Below are positions 57,910 through 64,000 of a stretch of 64,000 bases of DNA, piece by piece (the first letter of the stretch is position 1; each line of letters opens with the position of its first letter). Position numbers and translations under genes: made by a program. Source of the DNA: Hoyosella rhizosphaerae. Lineage in GTDB: Bacteria > Actinomycetota > Actinomycetes > Mycobacteriales > Mycobacteriaceae. A model generated the notes under the pieces. The model was not told where the DNA came from. It saw only the letters and a program-made list of their open reading frames with translations, and made no database searches. The stretch spans positions 62,001-126,000 of the forward strand of contig NZ_BMJH01000003.1 in assembly GCF_014643175.1 (NCBI RefSeq), in the 5' to 3' direction.

Positions 57910-59007
57910 GTGCTGAGCACGGAAACGATTACTCACGCTGCCCGTGACCTACCCGTCGCAATTAGCGGTGAGTTGCAGAAATTCTTTGTATCGCGCGAGG
58001 CACTGGTGGCGCCAATTGGACCACACTATGAAGCGGTGGCTGACCTTCTAGCGAAGTTTGTGCTGCGCGGCGGAAAACGTGTGCGACCCGTGTTTGCGTG
58101 GCTTGGGTGGGTCGGTTCCGGAGGAAACCCGGAATCACCGGAGGCACCTTCAGTTCTCACCGCATGCGCATCGTTGGAGCTCATTCAGGCGTGCGCACTT
58201 GTCCATGACGACATTATTGATAATTCTGACACCCGACGCGGCCACCCCACCGTGCATGTCGAGTTCGCTGCCCACCACGCAAACTCCGCGTGGAACGGCG
58301 ACGCTGACCGGTTCGGCGTTGCTGCGGGCATCATTACCGGCGACCTCGCCTTTGCGTGGGCTGACGACATGTTTCACGGCGCGGGACTCCCGCGTGAATC
58401 ACACCTCAGGGCATTCCCGGTGTGGTCGGCGATGCGCACTGAGGTTCTCGGAGGGCAACTTCTCGACATTGTGGTCGAGGCCTCTGACGATGGCAGTCTT
58501 GAATCCGCCGAAAAAATTAACCGATACAAGACCGCCGCTTACACAGTAGAACGCCCGCTACACCTCGGAGCGGCCATAGCAGGCGCCAACGATGAGTTAA
58601 TAAGCGCGTTTCGTACCTACGGGGAATGCATTGGCATCGCCTTCCAATTGCGCGATGACCTGCTCGGGGTTTTTGGCGATCCAGAACTGACTGGCAAGCC
58701 GTCCGGTGACGATCTCATCGAGGGCAAACGAACCGAACTCTTGGCGCACGCCCTCAAACGGGCGGACGCGCAGCGACCACAGGACGCACAGTTCTTGCGC
58801 AAGGCCATCGGCACCGACTTGTCAGCACACGACATCGATACCATTCGGAGCCTTCTCGTCGATCTCGGCGCCGTCGACGCTGTCGAACAACGCATTAGCA
58901 CCCTTACTGACCGAGGTCTCGCTGCGTTGGAAAACAGCACCGCCACAGACAGCGCGAAACAGCAACTACATCAGATGGCACTCACTGTTACACGTAGAGC
59001 TTTCTGA
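57910..59007 (+). CDS. idsA2: Geranylgeranyl diphosphate synthase (IdsA/CrtE)
   Basis: A 365-aa trans-prenyltransferase. The two aspartate-rich motifs are DDIIDNSD (in LVHDDIIDNSDTRRG) and DDLLGVFGD (in QLRDDLLGVFGD). GGKRVRP is the isopentenyl-diphosphate site. It supplies C20 diphosphate for phytoene, and it corresponds by place to Rv2173 (idsA2). CAGGAG lies 3 nt before the GTG start. It leads the operon idsA2-crtI-mptA-crtB. Confidence 0.9.
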   Translation: MLSTETITHAARDLPVAISGELQKFFVSREALVAPIGPHYEAVADLLAKFVLRGGKRVRPVFAWLGWVGSGGNPESPEAPSVLTACASLELIQACALVHDDIIDNSDTRRGHPTVHVEFAAHHANSAWNGDADRFGVAAGIITGDLAFAWADDMFHGAGLPRESHLRAFPVWSAMRTEVLGGQLLDIVVEASDDGSLESAEKINRYKTAAYTVERPLHLGAAIAGANDELISAFRTYGECIGIAFQLRDDLLGVFGDPELTGKPSGDDLIEGKRTELLAHALKRADAQRPQDAQFLRKAIGTDLSAHDIDTIRSLLVDLGAVDAVEQRISTLTDRGLAALENSTATDSAKQQLHQMALTVTRRAF

Positions 59008-59030
59008 CGATTCAGTACAAGGGGACGAGA

Positions 59031-60584
59031 ATGAAGACCATCGCGGGCAAGACAGAACACGTAGTTGTTGTGGGTGCTGGGCTTTCCGGACTTTCTGCTG
59101 CGTTACACCTGCGCGGAACAGGACGTTCGGTCACAGTTGTGGAGCAGAGCAGCGAACCTGGCGGCAGAGTTGGCGCATACGCTGGTCCAGACAACCAGTA
59201 CCGCATCGACAGTGGCGCCACCGTCCTCACCATGCCGGATTTAATTGACGACGCACTTCGAGCAGTAGGTACCGACCGGGACACCGTCGGGCTCCACATA
59301 CGGCGCATGGATCCGGCCTATCACGCACGGTACGCCGACGGCACAAGCATCAATGTCCACTCTGATCCTGAGGCAATGGAAGCTGAAGTTCGCAGGGTAT
59401 GTGGCGATGACGAAGCAGCACGTTATAGGCAGCTCAGAACTTGGCTTCAGACAATGTTCGAAACGGAATTCGACCGCTTCATTGCGTCCAATTTTGATTC
59501 GCCGCTCGACCTCATGAACTCATCTTCCGCGGCACGCGACATGACGAAACTCGTGGCTCTCGGAGGGTTCAGCAGGCTGGGTCGGCAGGTTGCCAAACGA
59601 ATTCACGATCCGCGCCTTCAACGAATCTTCACTTTCCAGGCTCTGTACGCCGGGATGCCTCCAGCGAAAGCCCTTGGCGTCTACGGCGCCATCGCCCACA
59701 TGGACACCTCGCTCGGCGTGTACTACCCCGACGGTGGCATGCACAACATCACCAAAGCGATGGCTGAAGCGTTCGTCAACGCAGGCGGAACACTGAAGCT
59801 CGACACTGCTGTCACCAGCCTCGAAGCCCAGGGCACACGCGTCGCCGCTGCAATCACCGAACACGGCGACCGCATCTCCGGCGACAGTTTTGTTCTCACG
59901 GCAGACCTGCCAATCGTGGACGCACTCCTCGCGCCTACCTCAGCGCGCCGTCCACGCAGGCGCCTCCGGTGGTCACCGTCGGCGTTCATCCTCCACGGCA
60001 CCGTTCCGCAGTCCGTATCTTCGCTATGGGACGCACAGGCGCACCACACCATCGATTTTGGCGACGCGTGGGATACCACCTTCAAAGAGTTGACGGCTAG
60101 GCGCGGCAAGGGTCGGGTCATGTCAGACCCATCCCTGCTTATCACTCGGCCTGTTATCACTGACCCGGGTCTTGCTGTCGCTAACCGCCACGACCATCCC
60201 GACTCCCCTGGGGCGCACGAACTATTGTCGATCTTGGCCCCGACCCCCAACTTGGAATCAGCACCTCTTGACTGGGACAAACTTGGCCCCGCCTATCGAG
60301 ATGAACTGTTGGGCGTTCTTGAAAACCGCGGGTACAAGGGCATCGCCGAACATTTCGTCGTCGACCACGTCGATTCCCCCGGGACGTGGCTACGGCAGGG
60401 CATGGGAGCTGGTACGCCCTTCTCCGCAGCTCACACCTTCCCCCAGACAGGGCCTTTCCGAAGGCGCAACTTGGTCAAGGGCATAGATAATGTCGTTCTT
60501 TCGGGCTGCGGAACAACACCCGGCGTGGGCGTTCCGACGACGATCATTTCTGGGAAACTGGCGGCGCGGCGGATAACTGGGTGA
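59031..60584 (+). CDS. crtI: Phytoene desaturase
   Basis: A 517-aa FAD enzyme that introduces double bonds into phytoene. The FAD site is VVVGAGLSGLSAALHLRG with VVEQSSEPGGRVG. IDSGATVLTMPDLIDDALRA and, near the end, AAHTFPQTGPFRRRNL and LSGCGTTPGVGVPTTIISGKLAA are CrtI marks. GGGGACGAGA precedes the ATG. It lies 24 nt after idsA2. The sequence is clearly different from crtO upstream. Confidence 0.93.
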   Translation: MKTIAGKTEHVVVVGAGLSGLSAALHLRGTGRSVTVVEQSSEPGGRVGAYAGPDNQYRIDSGATVLTMPDLIDDALRAVGTDRDTVGLHIRRMDPAYHARYADGTSINVHSDPEAMEAEVRRVCGDDEAARYRQLRTWLQTMFETEFDRFIASNFDSPLDLMNSSSAARDMTKLVALGGFSRLGRQVAKRIHDPRLQRIFTFQALYAGMPPAKALGVYGAIAHMDTSLGVYYPDGGMHNITKAMAEAFVNAGGTLKLDTAVTSLEAQGTRVAAAITEHGDRISGDSFVLTADLPIVDALLAPTSARRPRRRLRWSPSAFILHGTVPQSVSSLWDAQAHHTIDFGDAWDTTFKELTARRGKGRVMSDPSLLITRPVITDPGLAVANRHDHPDSPGAHELLSILAPTPNLESAPLDWDKLGPAYRDELLGVLENRGYKGIAEHFVVDHVDSPGTWLRQGMGAGTPFSAAHTFPQTGPFRRRNLVKGIDNVVLSGCGTTPGVGVPTTIISGKLAARRITG

Positions 60585-60699
60585 TGGTTGATCGACTTCG
60601 CCATGAGCATCGTCCCCAGCGCAGGGCCGTGTTGACCCGCCGTTAGAATAAGTTGCGATCTTGGCCGCAATGGCCCGCCGCGGGACGCGACCCTAGGGA

Positions 60700-62265
60700 A
60701 TGATCAGACCGATGAACGCCACAAACAGAGTCTCGTTGCAGACCACCGCCGACGAGCGTCGGATCGGTAGCCTACGGGTGTTCTTTGCCAGTGCAACCGG
60801 ACGTGCCACGCTACTTGGTCTCGTAGGAGCCTTAACGCTGGTCGTTGGCGGCCTCGGTTCTGGAAGTTTGCGTCGACACGATCCGCTACTCGAAACAATG
60901 CAGCTGTCGTGGTTGCGATACGGGCATGGCCTCGTCATCGCTAGCATCCTCCTCTGGGTCGGGGTGCTCCTCATGATTTGGGCGTGGGTGCGTCTTGGCC
61001 GTGCCACGATCCGCGGTGACGTATCGCTCGCTGAACTGCGGCTCACAGTCTTGCTGTGGACTGTCCCGATGCTGTTTTCAGTACCCCTGTTTAGTCGTGA
61101 TGCGTACTCATATCTAGCTCAGGGTGCGCTGCTTCGTGACGGGTTCGACCCCTACTCCGTGGGCCCTGTTGCAAACCCCGGGATCATCCTGGAGAACGTC
61201 AGCACGGTGTGGACGACCACACCAGCCCCATATGGCCCCGCGTTCATGTTGATTGCGATGCTGGTGACTGTCATCTCCGGTGACAGCATCGTCATAGGCA
61301 CGATGCTCATGCGCATTGCTATGCTGCCTGGCCTAATCCTCACATTGTGGGCCGTTCCACGGTTGGCTCGATACCTCGGCGGTAATCCCGCGATCGCGAT
61401 CTGGCTTGGGGTACTCAACCCACTCGTCCTCATTCACCTCATCGGTGGGGTGCACAACGAAGTCCTCATGGTCGGCCTTATGGCGGCAGGTGTTGTCCTC
61501 GCATTGCAGCGATACCACATTGCAGGGATCGCTGTTGTCACCGTAGGGCTCGCAGTGAAAGCCACAGCAGGTGTTGCACTGCCCTTCATTGTGTGGATTT
61601 GGATGGTGCACCTGCGCGACGACGCTATCGAACAGGGCCGACAACCCGCCGCACCTGTGCTTCTGTTCTTTCGAACCGCAGGTATTGGCGTTGCGGTATT
61701 CGCGGCCGTCTTAGGCGCGCTATCAGCTATTGCCGGGCTCGGCCTTGGCTGGTTAACCGCCTTGCAAGGTTCCGCGTTGATCGTTAACTGGTTGTCACTA
61801 CCGACCATCCTGGCGCACATCGTGACGTGGTTTACCAGCGTTCCACTGGGTTCAGCGTTGGACGTCACACGAATGATCTGCGGCGTCGCGATGTTCATCA
61901 TTCTGTTGACGGTGTGGTGGCGGGGTCGTCACACGCAGCGTGATGCCATTCTTGGATTGCTGTTCGCGTTACTTGCGATCGTGATCCTGTCGCCCGCCGC
62001 CCTACCGTGGTACTACTCGTGGCCAATCGCCATTGCCGCAGGGTTTGCACTCAGTCAGCGGACACTCGTGTTCCTCACTGGACTATCTGTGTGGCTGATG
62101 GTGATCTTCCGCCCTGATGGAGCCCACGGCATGTACGACTGGGTTCATGTCACGCTCACATTCTTCGTCGCCATTGTTGCCGCTGCGTCACTCCGCAACG
62201 AGGATCCGCTTAATCTTCGCTGGCTCACTGGCCGACCCACTCCTGCTCCAGAAAGGGTCTCGTGA
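60700..62265 (+). CDS. mptA: Polyprenol-phosphate-mannose alpha-1,6-mannosyltransferase MptA
   Basis: A 521-aa GT-C membrane transferase with about 11-13 helices. The first outer loop has VPLFSRDAYSYLAQGALLRDGFDPY, where the Asp residues are expected to be catalytic. It matches Rv2174 in place and makes the distal part of the lipomannan/lipoarabinomannan backbone. AGGGA touches the ATG at 60700, so ATG 60712 (MNATNRVS) may be the real start. It lies between crtI and crtB; crtB overlaps its stop. Confidence 0.88.
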   Translation: MIRPMNATNRVSLQTTADERRIGSLRVFFASATGRATLLGLVGALTLVVGGLGSGSLRRHDPLLETMQLSWLRYGHGLVIASILLWVGVLLMIWAWVRLGRATIRGDVSLAELRLTVLLWTVPMLFSVPLFSRDAYSYLAQGALLRDGFDPYSVGPVANPGIILENVSTVWTTTPAPYGPAFMLIAMLVTVISGDSIVIGTMLMRIAMLPGLILTLWAVPRLARYLGGNPAIAIWLGVLNPLVLIHLIGGVHNEVLMVGLMAAGVVLALQRYHIAGIAVVTVGLAVKATAGVALPFIVWIWMVHLRDDAIEQGRQPAAPVLLFFRTAGIGVAVFAAVLGALSAIAGLGLGWLTALQGSALIVNWLSLPTILAHIVTWFTSVPLGSALDVTRMICGVAMFIILLTVWWRGRHTQRDAILGLLFALLAIVILSPAALPWYYSWPIAIAAGFALSQRTLVFLTGLSVWLMVIFRPDGAHGMYDWVHVTLTFFVAIVAAASLRNEDPLNLRWLTGRPTPAPERVS

Positions 62266-63191
62266 CCGCGCAGCTGCAGCACGCTTACGAACTATGTCGG
62301 CGCATTACCGCCCACCACGCGCGAACCTACTACTTATCGACGCAAGTACTAGATCCGGCTCAACGCCCAGGGATCTACGCCCTATACGGGTTCGCTCGAC
62401 AAGTCGATGACGTCATTGATGAAGGCGACCACGATCCTGAAGTGCAGGCGGCCTACGTCGACAGCGTTGAACTCGAGTTGCGGCAAGCCCTCAACGGGGA
62501 GGCAGCACCCACCGACCCAATAATTCTCGCCCTGTGCGACACCATTTCGACCTATTCGATACCGCTCGAGTACTTTTGGAGATTCCTCGACTCCATGCGC
62601 ATGGATATCCCTGGTACGCCCGCATTTCGCGACCGATACCATTCCATAGCGCAACTACACGAGTACATGTATGGCTCAGCCGCGGTCATCGGCTTGCAAC
62701 TACTCCCCGTATTCGGAGCGCATAGCGCCGACGCGATTGAGGGCGCAGCCGCGTTAGGCGACGCGTTTCAACTCACAAACTTTCTTCGCGACATCGCCGA
62801 CGACTATCGGCGAGACCGCATTTACTTGCCGCTCGACGATTTCGCCGCATTTGGTGTGACAGAAGACACTATTGCTCACTGTGTCGACACGCGCCGAACA
62901 GACCAACGCGTGCGACGTGCACTAGCGCATTTTGTTGCGCTGACGCGTTCCTATTACCGCACTGCTGAGAAGGCACTGCCCCTGCTTCCGCCCCAACCGC
63001 GGCTTTGCGTCGAAACAGCACTTCTGCTCTATGGCGGCATCTTGGCCGAAATTGAGAACGCAGACTACGAGGTCTTCGCTTCTCGGGTGGCAGTGCCGAA
63101 GCGGCGTCGATTCATGGTTGCGGCGCCGCGGATGGCCCGCGCCGCCGCTCTCCGCATCGAGTCATCCCGCGTTCAGCAATCCAGCGGTTAA
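62262..63191 (+). CDS. crtB: Phytoene synthase
   Basis: A 309-aa squalene/phytoene synthase that joins two geranylgeranyl diphosphates. HARTYYLSTQVL, YALYGFARQVDDVIDEGD and LTNFLRDIADDYRRDRIYLP carry the two aspartate-rich motifs. The GTG start overlaps the mptA stop (GTGA) with GAAAGGG 4 nt upstream, so it is coupled to mptA. Confidence 0.95.
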   Translation: MTAQLQHAYELCRRITAHHARTYYLSTQVLDPAQRPGIYALYGFARQVDDVIDEGDHDPEVQAAYVDSVELELRQALNGEAAPTDPIILALCDTISTYSIPLEYFWRFLDSMRMDIPGTPAFRDRYHSIAQLHEYMYGSAAVIGLQLLPVFGAHSADAIEGAAALGDAFQLTNFLRDIADDYRRDRIYLPLDDFAAFGVTEDTIAHCVDTRRTDQRVRRALAHFVALTRSYYRTAEKALPLLPPQPRLCVETALLLYGGILAEIENADYEVFASRVAVPKRRRFMVAAPRMARAAALRIESSRVQQSSG

Positions 63192-63207
63192 ACAACAACG
63201 AGCTCCG

Positions 63208-63594
63208 CTACAGCGCCAAAGCTTGCGCTCGACGCACTACCTCACGCGCAGAATGCGTATGCAACGCATCCACGGGGCGCCCTGGCAAAGACGGATCTTC
63301 TTCATACATCCAGCGCAAAGCCTCCGCGTGCGAGTACCCGCCATCGCGCAGTACCGCAATCAACCCAGGGAGTTGCTTCAGGACCCGCTGCTTTCCGACG
63401 TTCTCTTCATCGGCCACAAAGAAAGTGGACGGAATCACTGCGATCTTGTCGCGGCGAACCGCGAGCAACAGATCATCGCGCAACATTTGATGAACCCGGG
63501 TCACCGGGACGCCAAGGAGTTCCGCTACGTCAGGCAGCGTCAGGACTTCATCGGTTTCAGACAGAACATCATCACACACAGGAAACGTACTCAC
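63208..63594 (-). CDS. Rv2175c-family DNA-binding protein
   Basis: A 128-aa protein with a winged-HTH-like excisionase part (TLPDVAELLGVPVTRVHQMLRDDLLLAVRRD) and a C-terminal helical part. Rv2175c of M. tuberculosis binds DNA and is a phosphorylation target of PknL, whose gene lies beside it here too. TACGGT sits 6 nt before the GTG start at 63594, so it is probably leaderless. It is convergent with crtB, 16 nt apart, and divergent from pknL. Confidence 0.9.
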   Translation of the reverse strand: MSTFPVCDDVLSETDEVLTLPDVAELLGVPVTRVHQMLRDDLLLAVRRDKIAVIPSTFFVADEENVGKQRVLKQLPGLIAVLRDGGYSHAEALRWMYEEDPSLPGRPVDALHTHSAREVVRRAQALAL

Positions 63595-63600
63595 AGTGCT

Positions 63601-63606
63601 ACCGTA
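63601..63606 (-). promoter_or_regulatory. -10 box of the Rv2175c-like gene (leaderless)
   Basis: TACGGT on the minus strand ends 6 nt before the GTG start codon. Confidence 0.5.
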
Positions 63607-63763
63607 GCGCCCCGACGGCCAATGAGTTGAACTGACGGTTGCGACAAAGCCGAAATCATCCCGCTACGATCGAGCAGTACGTCATGTTGGGAACTCCACA
63701 ACCTAGACCAAATACTGGAGTGAAGTTCCGGGCAATACAGATAACGGTAGGAGCTGACGAAAT

Positions 63764-64000
63764 ATGGGGAACATTAGTCCGAAAGGTTCAGACTCGTTGA
63801 ACCTTGTCGGTGCCCTACTCGACGGCAGATACCGCATTGACGCCCCCATCGCTCGGGGTGGAATGTCAGTTGTGTACCAAGGCATGGATGTTCGCCTCGA
63901 CCGGCCGGTCGCTGTCAAGGTGATGGATCCCCGCTTCTCTGAAGACCCCCAGTTCCTTGAGCGCTTCGAATTTGAAGCACGAAGCATAGCGCGACTCAAC
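63764..64000 (+). CDS. pknL: Serine/threonine protein kinase PknL, N-terminal part
   Basis: The first 79 codons of a kinase cut by the window end. The glycine loop is ARGGMSVVYQG and the ATP lysine is in RPVAVKVMDPRF; EFEARSIARLN is the start of helix C. The N-terminus is preceded by GGTAGGAG about 12 nt before the ATG. Gene order with the Rv2175c-like gene identifies it as PknL, a kinase that phosphorylates that regulator. The C-terminal membrane segment and any PASTA domains lie outside. Confidence 0.9.
   Translation, partial: MGNISPKGSDSLNLVGALLDGRYRIDAPIARGGMSVVYQGMDVRLDRPVAVKVMDPRFSEDPQFLERFEFEARSIARLN

Noticed and set aside
1-64000. Transposons, prophage, tRNA and rRNA genes
   Set aside because: No transposase, integrase, terminal inverted repeats, tRNA cloverleaf or rRNA-like stretch was seen in the window.

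Overview
This window is a chromosomal stretch from a mycolate-type actinomycete (order Mycobacteriales, formerly Corynebacteriales). Evidence: long blocks follow the gene order of the Mycobacterium/Rhodococcus chromosome (the Rv1540-1590 neighbourhood, then the Rv2145-2176 neighbourhood), there is a Wag31/SepF/FtsZ division cluster, MurE carries the meso-diaminopimelate motif, and there are an MptA mannosyltransferase, an LppM-type lipoprotein and an MTB12-type lipoprotein. Base composition looks clearly lower in GC than typical Mycobacterium or Rhodococcus. The genus cannot be fixed from the sequence alone.

Layout. (1) 0-4.3 kb: a SUFU-domain gene, a YflT-type stress protein and an unusual SRPBCC-thiolase-crotonase fusion. 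(2) 4.3-9 kb: a complete late biotin pathway on the minus strand, bioA-bioF-bioD then bioB, followed by the biotin synthase auxiliary gene bsaP. (3) 9-21 kb: a SigG-type ECF sigma factor with a repeat tail, an OafA-like acyltransferase, a shrunken TreY-like gene, a DUF6918-type gene, a TetR regulator, ilvA, a serpin lipoprotein and dnaE1. (4) 21-29.4 kb: rarD, a one-TM protein, an RluA-type pseudouridine synthase, lspA, two lipoproteins, and ileS behind a translational T-box. (5) 29.4-50 kb: the division/cell-wall cluster, all on the minus strand: mraZ-rsmH-ftsL-ftsI-murE-murF-mraY-murD-ftsW-murG-murC-ftsQ-(terminator)-ftsZ-pgeF-yggS-sepF-yggT-wag31. Many of its genes overlap by 4 nt. (6) 50-64 kb: DUF3040, HEPN and GNAT genes, then two carotenoid modules (crtO-cruF-lppM-cruC and idsA2/crtE-crtI-mptA-crtB) interleaved with mannan/envelope genes, plus metF, a Rv2175c-type DNA-binding protein and the start of pknL.

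How the genes work together. Region 5 makes and positions the septal peptidoglycan machine. MraZ probably regulates its own cluster through four GTGG repeats spaced exactly 10 bp apart. Region 6 supplies C20 prenyl diphosphate (IdsA2) to phytoene synthase and desaturase, and CrtO, CruF and CruC tailor the carotenoid (ketolation, hydration, glycosylation). No lycopene cyclase is visible here. Several genes look leaderless, with a TANNNT box 6-7 nt before an ATG/GTG, as is common in this order.

Most of the window is conserved housekeeping sequence. No new multi-gene defence or mobile system was found. The most unusual items are the three-domain fusion, the serpin lipoprotein, the TreY remnant next to an acyltransferase, the expanding coding repeats in SigG, Wag31 and FtsW, and the regulatory structures before ileS, mraZ and murE.
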